From: Parahaliea aestuarii | GTDB taxonomy: Bacteria > Pseudomonadota > Gammaproteobacteria > Pseudomonadales > Halieaceae | Length of the DNA stretch: 64,000 nucleotides | Assembly (NCBI RefSeq): GCF_008064635.1 | Contig: NZ_VRYZ01000007.1 | Coordinates: forward strand, 1-64,000 | Direction: 5' to 3' | Part shown: piece by piece, positions 55,580 to 63,814 of the stretch | Position numbering within the stretch: position 1 is the stretch's first letter | Layout of the letters: every line of letters begins with the position of its first letter | The notes under the pieces: generated by a model | Told to the model about the DNA's origin: nothing | What the model saw: the letters and a program-made list of their open reading frames with translations, nothing else | Databases searched by the model: none | Translations under genes and position numbers: made by a program

Positions 55580-55661
55580 CCTCGCTCCCTCCAACGGTGC
55601 AAGTGCCCCACTGGGAGCCGTAGTGAGAAAACTTAACAATCCGCCGAGAGAGCGCGCAGGG

Positions 55662-55755
55662 TGCCCGAAGCCCTTCCGGGACCGTCAGCGGCATGGATGC
55701 CGCTGAAGAGACTACATGGATGTATTCACGGCGTGTCCCGGAAGGGCTTCGGGCA
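55662..55755. repeat. Inverted-repeat element B (conserved core, unique complementary arms)
   Basis: Arms of 21 bases at 55662-55682 and 55735-55755 (starting TGCCCGAAGCCC, ending GGGCTTCGGGCA) are perfect complements. The 52-base core reads CGTCAGCGGCATGGATGCCG, then CTGAAGAGACTACATGGATG and TATTCACGGCGT. It shares most of its bases with element A read on the other strand. The rest of 55415-55841 holds no gene that I can support. Confidence 0.9.
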
Positions 55756-55841
55756 TCGTGTGTGCGGCTTAAGTGCGCAAAGCCAATCCAGACCCGCGCT
55801 GGTTCGGCTGCCGCAATCCAGCAGCACAGCCGAACTGGATA

Positions 55842-56447
55842 TCACTCCCGCGTATAAGCCCTGACAATTTCCTCGTGCTGCGGAAAACGCTCCAATAGCA
55901 GCGCCCGCTTGCCCAGCGTCATATCCTCGTACTCAAACCCCGGCGACACCGCCTCCGATATCAGGCCGTAATCACCAGCCGGCAGATGTGACGCCTTCCA
56001 CACGCCTCCTTTCACCGTGAGCTGCAAGCGCTGCCCCGCCGCCAGGTCAGGCCCCAGCACCGCGGTTTCCAGACGCCCGTCCGGGTGAATCATGTAGTAA
56101 TGCACCGGAGCACCGAGGTGCCAGTAATGGACGATATCCGAGCGGTTGAGATGCCAGTGGCCGATGGCGGAGTCCGCCGTCAGCAGGTAATGAATGGAGC
56201 TGAGGCTGTAACGCTCGCCTGCAGGCGTTTTAACCCGGGGCTGGTCATCCGCCTGGTAGGTGCGCCGGAAGTAGCCGCCCTCCACATGCCCTTCCAACTG
56301 CAGTTCACGTATCACGGTGTCCTTGTCGGGCATGGTCAGACCCTGTGCCATGTTGCTCTCCCCCTGTGACAAACTGGTCGCCAGCAGAACAGCCAGCGCC
56401 AGCCCGGCGCGTCCCCTAGCCAGATTCCTGGTTTTTACGGTTGCCAT
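55842..56447 (-). CDS. DUF985 cupin protein, apparently exported
   Basis: A 201-aa protein whose main part (about 40-195) is a DUF985-type cupin: LQLEGHVEGGYFRRTYQ, SIHYLLTADSAIGHWHLNRS and DIVHYWHLGAPV, then GDYGLISEAVSPGFEYEDM. The first 32 residues (RGRAGLALAVLLATSLSQGE) look like a signal peptide. The ATG at 56447 directly abuts the stop of the amidohydrolase gene and has a strong AGGAGG eight bases upstream, so this start is well supported and the two genes are cotranscribed. An internal ATG would give the usual cytosolic cupin. Function unknown. Confidence 0.85.
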   Translation of the reverse strand: MATVKTRNLARGRAGLALAVLLATSLSQGESNMAQGLTMPDKDTVIRELQLEGHVEGGYFRRTYQADDQPRVKTPAGERYSLSSIHYLLTADSAIGHWHLNRSDIVHYWHLGAPVHYYMIHPDGRLETAVLGPDLAAGQRLQLTVKGGVWKASHLPAGDYGLISEAVSPGFEYEDMTLGKRALLLERFPQHEEIVRAYTRE

Positions 56448-57869
56448 TCAATCGTCCTCCTTTGCTGCCAGTGCCGCGCGGATTTCGGCGCTGCGCTCGG
56501 CCACCTGCCTGCGCAGGGCCGCCTCGTCCATGCTGAGCACTTTGCGATCCTGCATCAGCACCTGGCCGGCCACCACGGTGGACACCACATCGGTGCTGTC
56601 GAGCACATAGACCAGGTGGGAGGTAATATCGTAGAGCGGCTGGTGGCGGGTCTTGTCCACCGCCACCTGGATCACATCGGCCTGCATGCCGACCTTGAGC
56701 TGGCCGATTTCGCCGGCCTTGTGAATGGCCGCGGCACCCAGGCGGGTTGCCATCGCCAGTGCCTGCCCTGCCGGCAACTCGGTGGGGTCGCCGCTGTTGA
56801 CCTTGTGCAGCAGGGCCGCCATGCGAATCTCTTCCCACATATCCAGGTCGTTGTTGCTCGCGGCGCCATCGGTGCCCAGACCCACGTTGACCCCTGCTGC
56901 CAGCATCGCCGGCACCGGCGAGATACCAGCGCCGAGTTTCATATTGGAGGTGGGATTGTGAATGGCCCCGACCCCCGCCTGCGCGGTCAGGGCAATGTCC
57001 TCGGCGTTGAGTTGCACCATGTGCGCAGCGATCAGCGGCTGGTCGTACATGCCAATCTTCGCCACATGCTGCACGGGCGTGGTCTGGTACTGCTGCGCCA
57101 CGAACTCGCTCTCGGCAGGCGCCTCGGCCAGGTGCATGGAGATCGGCGCCTTCAGCTCGGCGGCCTTTTCCACCGTGGCGCGCAAGTGCTCCGGCACGAC
57201 GGTATAGGGCGCGTGCGGCGCGAACGCCGGGGTAATGCGCGGGTCCTTGCCCTGCCAGCGTCGCACGAAGTCTTCCGCGGCGGCGAAGGAGTCGTCCCAG
57301 CCCTTGAAGCCCGGGCTGGGGTAGTCGATATGCGGGGCACCGATCACCGCACGCAGGCCGCAGTCCTGCACCACGGCGGCGATGTCGTCGGGGTAGAAGT
57401 ACATATCGACAAAGGTGGTGGTGCCCCCCTGGATCATCTCCCAGCAGGCCAGGCCGGTGCCGGCGCGGATAAATGCCGGGGTGACAAAGCGGCCCTCCAT
57501 GGGAAAGACGTACTGATTGAGCCAGGTCATCAGGTCGAGATCATCCACCATGCCCCGGAACAGGGTCATGGCGGTGTGGGTGTGGCCGTTGATCAGGCCG
57601 GGCATCACGACCCTGCCCGCGCCAGGCAGGGTGCGGCTGGCCACGTAACGGGCGTCGATTTCCTGGTGCGACCCCAGTGCAACAATACGATCGCCCTCCA
57701 CCACCACCGCGCCGTCGCGAATCTCCGGCTGCTGCGGGTCCATGGTGAGGATGTAGTCGCCGTAAATAATCAGGTCCGGGGCGGCGTGAGCCGGTCCACT
57801 GCCCAGTCCGCCGGCCAGTGCGACACAGGCCAGCAGGCCGGCCACCGGCCCTGCCAATCGAGATATCAC
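56448..57869 (-). CDS. Exported amidohydrolase, MTA/SAH-deaminase-like
   Basis: A 473-aa metal-dependent hydrolase with a signal peptide (about 29 residues, cleavage at AHA/APDL). Metal-site motifs are PGLINGHTHTAMTLFRGM, SMHLAEAPAES, AAHMVQLN and GLGTDGAASNNDLDM. This order fits the methylthioadenosine/S-adenosylhomocysteine deaminase and guanine-deaminase-like branch. GTG 57869 with AGGGGG nine bases upstream was chosen because it gives a classic signal peptide; the frame is open upstream to 58040. A periplasmic purine-type deaminase would match the nucleoside genes alongside. Substrate is inference. Confidence 0.87.
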   Translation of the reverse strand: MISRLAGPVAGLLACVALAGGLGSGPAHAAPDLIIYGDYILTMDPQQPEIRDGAVVVEGDRIVALGSHQEIDARYVASRTLPGAGRVVMPGLINGHTHTAMTLFRGMVDDLDLMTWLNQYVFPMEGRFVTPAFIRAGTGLACWEMIQGGTTTFVDMYFYPDDIAAVVQDCGLRAVIGAPHIDYPSPGFKGWDDSFAAAEDFVRRWQGKDPRITPAFAPHAPYTVVPEHLRATVEKAAELKAPISMHLAEAPAESEFVAQQYQTTPVQHVAKIGMYDQPLIAAHMVQLNAEDIALTAQAGVGAIHNPTSNMKLGAGISPVPAMLAAGVNVGLGTDGAASNNDLDMWEEIRMAALLHKVNSGDPTELPAGQALAMATRLGAAAIHKAGEIGQLKVGMQADVIQVAVDKTRHQPLYDITSHLVYVLDSTDVVSTVVAGQVLMQDRKVLSMDEAALRRQVAERSAEIRAALAAKEDD

Positions 57870-58086
57870 GGTTTCATTCCCCCTGTCATGAGATAGCTGC
57901 ACCCGCAACGCAGCCTGTGCGGCGGTTGCGGAAAGCAATTCTGGTACTTTTGCTGAAACGGGCTGCGAGTTCCCTGCGATAAGAGTAAATTTTGCACACT
58001 TGTGCCAATAACACCAGTTGGGGTCGCCAGAGCCCTGCACATCCCCGCATAGAACAACATCAAGTGACCTTTGCTAGGAGACTCCC

Positions 58087-60228
58087 ATGAAACGTTTCAC
58101 CCCTGCGCGCCTGGCCCTTGCTGCCGCCACAGCGTCAGCCCTCAGTGCCGGTCCGGCTCTGGCCCAACTGGAAGAAGTGATTGTCACCGCCCAGAAGCGG
58201 GAACAAAGCCTCATCGACGTACCTCTTTCAGTGGCCACCCTGTCCGGTGAACGCTTCACCGCGCTGTTCGAGGGCGGCGCCGACATCCGCGGCCTGTCCG
58301 CCCGGGTGCCGGGCCTGTATGTGGAGTCCTCCAACGGCCGGGTGGCACCGCGCTTCTATATTCGCGGCCTCGGCAACATCGACTTCGACCTGGCGGCCTC
58401 CCAGCCAGTATCGGTGATCATGGACGAGGTGGTGAAGGAAAACGTCGTCCTCAAGAGCTTCCCCCTGTTCGACATCGACCGGGTGGAAGTGCTGCGCGGC
58501 CCCCAGGGCTCCCTGTTCGGCCGCAACACCACCGCCGGCATCGTGAAATTTGACTCCAACAAACCCACCTACGAGCCGGAAGGCCACGCCAAAGTCGATG
58601 TGGGCACCCTGGGCACGACCAACTTCGAAGGCGCCATGAGTGGCGGACTCAGCGAAACCCTGGCTGGCCGCATCGCCGTGCTCTACCAGAGCCGCGAGGA
58701 CTGGATCGACAACGGCTTCACCGGCGAGGACGACGCCCTCGGCGGATTCGTGGAAAAAGCCGCCAAGGGCTTCCTGCTGTGGGAACCGAACGACCAGTTC
58801 TCTGCCCTGCTCGGCGCTCACTACCGGGATCTGGATGGCACAGCGGCCGTGTTCCGCGCCAATATCTTCGATCCGGGCAGCAATGACCTGAACGACAACT
58901 ACGACCGCGATACGGTGTTCTTCGATGACGGCGACAACAATCCGCAGGAATACCAGAACGGCGGCGCCAACCTGAAGCTGGATTACGATATCGGCGCCGT
59001 TACCCTGACCTCCATCACGTCCTGGGACGAGGCCGACGGCCGCAGCCTGGGGGATATTGACGGCGGCAACCTGGTTACCGGCCCGGGCTTCATTCCCTTC
59101 CCCTCCGCCACCCAGGATTCAGCGGACGTGGAGCAGTTCACCCAGGAATTCCGTGTATCCAGCAACAGCGACGGCGCCTTCAACTGGCAGGCCGGCGCCT
59201 TCTACTTCGACGGTACCCTGGACGTAGAAACCGACCCCGGCTTCACTGCCCCTACGCTTGTTAACCACGACAACACCACCTGGGCGGTGTTCGGCCAGGG
59301 CGACCTGGCCCTCGGCGACCTGTGGACTCTGACCGCCGGTATCCGCTACACCGACGACGACAAGGACTTTACCGCCCCCGGCTACGATGTCAGCGCCTCT
59401 GACGATCATGTCAGCGGAGACGTCGCGCTGTCCTTTGCGATCAGCGACAACAGCACTCTGTGGGCCAAAGTCGGCAGCGGCTTCCGCGCGCCGACCATCC
59501 AGGGCCGCGACGTGGCCTTCGGCGCCGCCCCCTCGGTAGCGGATTCAGAGACCATTCTCTCCTATGAACTCGGCTACAAGGCGGAGCTGTTCAACAATCG
59601 CCTGCGCCTGAACACGGCCGTGTTCTACTACGAAGTCGACGACATGCAGTTCACCGCCGTGGGCGGTACCGACAACCTGATCCAGCTGGTCAATGCCGAC
59701 CAGGGCACCGGCCAGGGCGTCGAACTGGACGTGGAGTGGGCCGTTACCGACAACCTGCAGGTGACTTTTGGCGCTGCCTATGCCGACACCGAAATCGAGG
59801 ACGGCGACCTGCGCGTCGGCGGCTGCGGTTCCGGCATGTGCACCATCACCAACCCGGTGGACGCCAACGGCCTGGTGTTCGTAGACGGCAACCCCTTCCC
59901 CAACGCCCCGGAGACCACCTATAACTTCACCCTGTCCTACAGTGTGCCGGTGGGCCGGGAGTCCGAACTGTTCGCCTTCACCGACTGGTCCTACCAGGGC
60001 GACACCCAGATCTTCCTCTACGACGCGGTGGAGTTCCGCACCGAGGACCAGTTTGAAGGCGGTGTGCGCCTGGGCTGGCGCCTGCGCGACGGCGGTTACG
60101 AGATCGCCCTGTTCGGCCGCAACATCACTGACGAGGAGAACGTGCAGGGTGCCATCGACTTCAACAACCTGACCGGCTTCACCAACGAGCCGCGGGTGTG
60201 GGGTCTGTCTCTGGCTACCCGCTTCTGA
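58087..60228 (+). CDS. TonB-dependent outer-membrane receptor, candidate nucleoside importer
   Basis: A 713-aa receptor: signal peptide (MKRFTPARLALAAATASALS, cleaved near ALAQ), TonB-box-like EEVIVTAQKREQSLIDVP, plug with FYIRGLGNIDFDLAASQPVS and RVEVLRGPQGSLFGRNTTAG, and a barrel ending with phenylalanine (LSLATRF). It is divergent from the exported amidohydrolase across a 217-base control region, and is followed by a terminator and then transporter, ribokinase and nucleoside-permease genes. The location suggests a purine nucleoside or related substrate; the barrel itself does not show this. Confidence 0.92.
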   Translation: MKRFTPARLALAAATASALSAGPALAQLEEVIVTAQKREQSLIDVPLSVATLSGERFTALFEGGADIRGLSARVPGLYVESSNGRVAPRFYIRGLGNIDFDLAASQPVSVIMDEVVKENVVLKSFPLFDIDRVEVLRGPQGSLFGRNTTAGIVKFDSNKPTYEPEGHAKVDVGTLGTTNFEGAMSGGLSETLAGRIAVLYQSREDWIDNGFTGEDDALGGFVEKAAKGFLLWEPNDQFSALLGAHYRDLDGTAAVFRANIFDPGSNDLNDNYDRDTVFFDDGDNNPQEYQNGGANLKLDYDIGAVTLTSITSWDEADGRSLGDIDGGNLVTGPGFIPFPSATQDSADVEQFTQEFRVSSNSDGAFNWQAGAFYFDGTLDVETDPGFTAPTLVNHDNTTWAVFGQGDLALGDLWTLTAGIRYTDDDKDFTAPGYDVSASDDHVSGDVALSFAISDNSTLWAKVGSGFRAPTIQGRDVAFGAAPSVADSETILSYELGYKAELFNNRLRLNTAVFYYEVDDMQFTAVGGTDNLIQLVNADQGTGQGVELDVEWAVTDNLQVTFGAAYADTEIEDGDLRVGGCGSGMCTITNPVDANGLVFVDGNPFPNAPETTYNFTLSYSVPVGRESELFAFTDWSYQGDTQIFLYDAVEFRTEDQFEGGVRLGWRLRDGGYEIALFGRNITDEENVQGAIDFNNLTGFTNEPRVWGLSLATRF

Positions 60229-60281
60229 TGGCGCGTAGCTAGACTGAAAGCGATCTTCTACACTGGAAGAGCGCGTGTGAG

Positions 60282-60307
60282 AAAACCCCGGCCCGCCGGG
60301 GTTTTTT
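60282..60307 (+). terminator. Rho-independent terminator after the TonB receptor
   Basis: AAAACCCCGG (60282-60291), four-base loop, CCGGGGTTTT (60296-60305) and more T. It separates the receptor gene from the transporter-ribokinase-nucleoside gene set, which may therefore have a separate promoter or rely on readthrough. Confidence 0.9.
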
Positions 60308-60360
60308 CTGCCCGGGCAATGATTGCCGTGCCTGACAACACAACAATAGAGGGCTGAATC

Positions 60361-61374
60361 ATGTTTATTGTGGAAAGTTATGCCGTGGCGGTGGCACTGT
60401 GTTTTGTCACCATGCTGTGCTGGGGCTCCTGGGCCAACACCCAGAAAATGGCCACCCAGGAGTGGCGCTTCCAGCACTTCTACTGGGACTACTCGATCGG
60501 CGTAGTTCTACTGGCCCTGCTGATGGCCTTCACGCTGGGCAGCAGCGGCGAGCAGGGGCGCAGTTTCATCCCCGACATTTCCCAGGCCGACGGGAATGCC
60601 ATCGCCATGGCCCTGCTGGGGGGCGCGGTGTTCAACTTTGCCAATATCCTGTTGGTGATTGCCATCGATATCGCCGGTATGGCGGTGGCCTTCCCGGTGG
60701 GTATCGGGCTGGCGCTGGTGATCGGCGTGATCGCCAACTACGACCCTGCCCAGGTACACAACCCGACACTGCTGTTTATAGGGGTGGCGCTGGTGGTAGT
60801 AGCCATTGTCATCGACGCCCTGATCTACCGCAAAATTCCCGGAGAAAAAGCCGCCAATGTCGGCAAGGGCCTGGCCATCTCCATCGTCGCCGGCATCGCG
60901 ATGGGTTTTTTCTACCGCTTCGTGGCCCAGTCCATGTCCTTCAACTTCAGCGCGCCAGAGGCGGGCCTGATGACGCCTTACTCCGCCGGCGTGGTGTTTG
61001 CCATCGGCCTCCTCCTGTCCAACCTGCTGTTTCTCCTGCCGCTGATGTACAAACCGGTAACCGGTGAGGTCGCGCCACCCGGGGAGTACTTCAGCCGCGG
61101 CACGCCGCGCCTGCACATCGTCGGTATGCTGGGCGGCGCCATCTGGGCCACGGGTTTCTGTTTCAACATCATCGCCGCCGGCAAGGCCGGTTACGCGGTG
61201 TCCTACGGACTCGGTCAGGGAGCGACCATGGTCGCGGCCTTCTGGGGCGTATTTATCTGGAAGGAGTTCCGCGACACGCCGGCGGGCACCGGCAAACTGA
61301 TCGGCGCCATGTTCGCCTGCTTTCTGGTCGGCCTGGGCCTGATCATCTACTCCAATCTGCAGGGGGCCGGCTGA
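60361..61374 (+). CDS. Ureide-permease/GRP-type sugar or nucleobase transporter
   Basis: A 337-aa protein with about ten membrane helices in the drug/metabolite transporter fold. MLCWGSWANTQKMATQEWRF, then HFYWDYSIG, is the mark of the ureide permease group; GRP-family glucose/ribose porters are close relatives. Its stop overlaps the ribokinase start by one base (TGATG), so ribose is a likely cargo; a nucleobase or ureide is the alternative. No close ribosome site is visible; CAACAATAGAGGGC lies upstream of the ATG. Confidence 0.82.
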   Translation: MFIVESYAVAVALCFVTMLCWGSWANTQKMATQEWRFQHFYWDYSIGVVLLALLMAFTLGSSGEQGRSFIPDISQADGNAIAMALLGGAVFNFANILLVIAIDIAGMAVAFPVGIGLALVIGVIANYDPAQVHNPTLLFIGVALVVVAIVIDALIYRKIPGEKAANVGKGLAISIVAGIAMGFFYRFVAQSMSFNFSAPEAGLMTPYSAGVVFAIGLLLSNLLFLLPLMYKPVTGEVAPPGEYFSRGTPRLHIVGMLGGAIWATGFCFNIIAAGKAGYAVSYGLGQGATMVAAFWGVFIWKEFRDTPAGTGKLIGAMFACFLVGLGLIIYSNLQGAG

Positions 61375-62306
61375 TGGCGCAGCTTCTCGTGGTCGGTTCC
61401 AGCAACACCGACATGATCCTGCAGGTGCCGCACCTGCCGCGCCCGGGTGAAACCGTGCTCGGCGGTACCTTCAGCACCGCCGCCGGCGGCAAAGGCGCCA
61501 ACCAGGCGGTGGCCGCCGCCCGCGCCGGGGCAGACGTGAGCCTGATCGCCCGGGTGGGCGACGACAGCTTTGGTACCGCGGCCCTGGCCGGCTTCGCCGC
61601 CGATGGTGTGGACACCCGCTTCTGCAGCGTAGATCCGAAGCTGCCCTCCGGTATTGCCCAGATCCTGGTGGCGGCCGACGGGCAGAACTGCATCGGTGTT
61701 GCCTCGGGTGCCAACGACGCCCTCGCCGTGCGCCACCTGGAGGCAGCCAGCGCGGCCTTTCGCAGGGCTGCCGTGGTGCTGCTACAACTGGAGACGCCAC
61801 TGGAAACCGTCCTCCACGCGGCCACTCTCGCCCGCGACGCCGACGCCGTTGTCATCCTCAATCCAGCGCCGGCCCGGGAATTACCCGCAGCACTCTACCC
61901 CCTGCTGGACATCATCACACCCAACGAATCCGAAGCGGAAATGCTGACGGGGATCGCCGTCGACAGCGAGGACAGTGCCGCTGCCGCGGCCAATGTGCTT
62001 CACGGGAGGGGAGTCGGCACCGTTTTGTTGACCATGGGCCAGCGCGGCGTGTACATGTCGCGCGACGATGGGCAAAATAGCGCCCAGCGGCAGCAGCTGC
62101 CGGCCTACCCGGTTCAGGCTGTGGACAGCACCGCTGCCGGCGATGTTTTCAACGGCTGCGTGGCCGCGGCCCTGGCCCGGGGACAGGCTCTGACCGATGC
62201 CATTGCCTTCGCCCAGGCAGCTGCCGCGCTGTCGGTGCAGACCCTCGGCGCCCAGACCAGCGCACCGCTTAGAGAGGCCATCGACCACTTTCTCCAGTCC
62301 CGTTAA
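61374..62306 (+). CDS. rbsK: Ribokinase
   Basis: A 310-aa PfkB-family kinase that makes ribose 5-phosphate from ribose. MAQLLVVGSSNTDMILQVPH, LGGTFSTAAGGKGANQAVAA and VDSTAAGDVFNGCVAAALA (with catalytic aspartate in AAGD) are the standard ribokinase motifs, and NPAPARELP is also typical. Translational coupling with the transporter and the nucleoside gene downstream suggests that ribose comes from nucleosides outside the cytoplasm. Confidence 0.93.
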   Translation: MAQLLVVGSSNTDMILQVPHLPRPGETVLGGTFSTAAGGKGANQAVAAARAGADVSLIARVGDDSFGTAALAGFAADGVDTRFCSVDPKLPSGIAQILVAADGQNCIGVASGANDALAVRHLEAASAAFRRAAVVLLQLETPLETVLHAATLARDADAVVILNPAPARELPAALYPLLDIITPNESEAEMLTGIAVDSEDSAAAAANVLHGRGVGTVLLTMGQRGVYMSRDDGQNSAQRQQLPAYPVQAVDSTAAGDVFNGCVAAALARGQALTDAIAFAQAAAALSVQTLGAQTSAPLREAIDHFLQSR

Positions 62307-62325
62307 TCCAGCAAGGAATCTTCCG

Positions 62326-63390
62326 ATGTTCAAAATGTTCCCTGTCATCGCGCTTGTGCTGCCACTGTTGGCGGCCAGCCTGTCACTGCGTGCGGCTGAG
62401 GGCCCCATCCCCGTCAAGGTGGTGGTGGTCACCATGTTTGAAACCGGCGCCGACAGTGGCGACGAAGCCGGCGAGTTCCAGCGCTGGAACGAACGGCTGC
62501 CACTGGACAAAGTCTTCCCGGCGCCGCACATGCACCACGACATCCACTACAACGAGAAGCTCGGCGTGCTGGGCATCGTCACCGGCATGGGCACGGCCAA
62601 CGCTGCCGCCAATGTGATGGCCCTGGGACTGGACCCGCGCTTTGACCTGAGCAAGGCCTATTGGCTGGTGGCCGGCATCTCCGGCTTCGACCCGGAAGAT
62701 GCCTCCCTCGGCTCCGTGGCCTGGGCCGAGTATCTCGTGGATGGCGACCTGGCCCACGAAATCGACGCCCGGGAAATCCCGGAAGACTGGGAGACTGGCT
62801 ACTTTCCCCTGTTCAGCCAGGGCCCCAACGATCCCGAGCGCAAAAGCTACAGCCTGGGCGAAGTGTTCCAGTTGAACAGCACTCTGGTGGAATGGGCCTT
62901 CCAGTTCACCCGCGACATGGAGTTGCCGGACGACCCCGCCCTGGCCGCGACCCGCAAACTCTACCCCGACTACCCGGTGGCCCAGCGCACCCCCTTCGTA
63001 CTCAAGGGCGACCAGCTCGCCGCCATGACCTTCTGGCACGGCAAGCTGCTGAACGACTGGGCCAATGACTGGACCGACTACTGGACCGATGGCAAGGGCG
63101 AATTCGTCAGCTCGGCCATGGAGGATACCGGCACCTTCCAGTCGCTGACCTACCTGCACGAAGCGGGCAGGGTGGACAAGAACCGCGTGCTGGTCTTGCG
63201 CACCGCCTCCAATTTCACCATGCCCCCCACTGGCAAGAGTGCCGCTGAATACCTGCGTGAAGAGCAGCACGACAGCTACGCCGGACTCGACGCCGCGCTG
63301 GAAAATGCCTTCCTGGTGGGCAGCAAAGTGGTACAGGAAATCAGCGGTAACTGGAGCCGTTACGCCACCGAGACACCGCAGGCAAAGTGA
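62326..63390 (+). CDS. Exported purine nucleoside permease (NUP) family protein, probable nucleoside-cleaving enzyme
   Basis: A 354-aa protein with a signal peptide (MFKMFPVIALVLPLLAASLS, then cleavage near LRAAEG). VVVTMFETGADSGDEAGEFQ, GVLGIVTGMGTANAAANVM and VAGISGFDPEDASLGSVAWA define the NUP family, first named from a fungal nucleoside permease but related in fold to nucleoside phosphorylases. No membrane helices follow the signal peptide, so it is periplasmic here and probably cleaves nucleosides rather than transporting them. AAGGAATCTTCCG precedes the ATG. It follows ribokinase after 19 bases. Confidence 0.9.
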   Translation: MFKMFPVIALVLPLLAASLSLRAAEGPIPVKVVVVTMFETGADSGDEAGEFQRWNERLPLDKVFPAPHMHHDIHYNEKLGVLGIVTGMGTANAAANVMALGLDPRFDLSKAYWLVAGISGFDPEDASLGSVAWAEYLVDGDLAHEIDAREIPEDWETGYFPLFSQGPNDPERKSYSLGEVFQLNSTLVEWAFQFTRDMELPDDPALAATRKLYPDYPVAQRTPFVLKGDQLAAMTFWHGKLLNDWANDWTDYWTDGKGEFVSSAMEDTGTFQSLTYLHEAGRVDKNRVLVLRTASNFTMPPTGKSAAEYLREEQHDSYAGLDAALENAFLVGSKVVQEISGNWSRYATETPQAK

Positions 63391-63510
63391 GTTCCGCACT
63401 CGCTTTGCCATTTTTTCACAATTATAGGCTGTACTTTTTACACCACTTGACAAACGTCCCGCACTAGACTCGAAGGTGTAGGGAATCCGTAGAGATGTAG
63501 AAGGTACAGT

Positions 63511-63696
63511 ATGAAACGTCGCGATCAAGGCAAAGCGAGTCTGGTAGACATTCTTCGCAGCATTAAATTCAGCCGTGAAAGCAGCAGCCGCAACACCGAC
63601 GATTGCAGCACGCATTTTGCCGATTTCGAGCAGCGCGCCCGCACCCGTCGCCAGTACAGCGCTGAAGACGCCCAGCTGATTCGCAGCGCCAACTAG
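63511..63696 (+). CDS. Small basic protein of unknown function
   Basis: A 61-aa, highly charged protein with no hydrophobic segment, one cysteine and many arginine, serine and aspartate residues (SIKFSRESSSRNTDDCSTHF, RARTRRQYSAEDAQLIRSAN). AAGG lies six bases before the ATG. A TTGACA at 63448-63453 could be part of a promoter, but no -10 stands at the proper distance. I do not recognise a family. It may be a real small gene; evidence is limited to the ribosome site and position. Confidence 0.5.
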   Translation: MKRRDQGKASLVDILRSIKFSRESSSRNTDDCSTHFADFEQRARTRRQYSAEDAQLIRSAN

Positions 63697-63814
63697 GGCG
63701 CAGCCTGGCCAACCAGCGCAGCCGCCTGTGCTGCGCAGCTCCACAGCGGAGCGCCCCGGCGTTCCGTGCTAGAATTCGCGGCCATTTCCTTGCGCACTCA
63801 CACAAGGACTACCC

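Noticed and set aside
55484-55755. CRISPR array or integron attC sites
   Set aside because: There are only two units, in opposite orientation, with no regular spacer pattern and no cas or integrase gene nearby.
63440-63480. Strong promoter at TTGACA (63448-63453)
   Set aside because: The only -10-like hexamer (TAGACT) is just 12 bases away, too close for a normal promoter.
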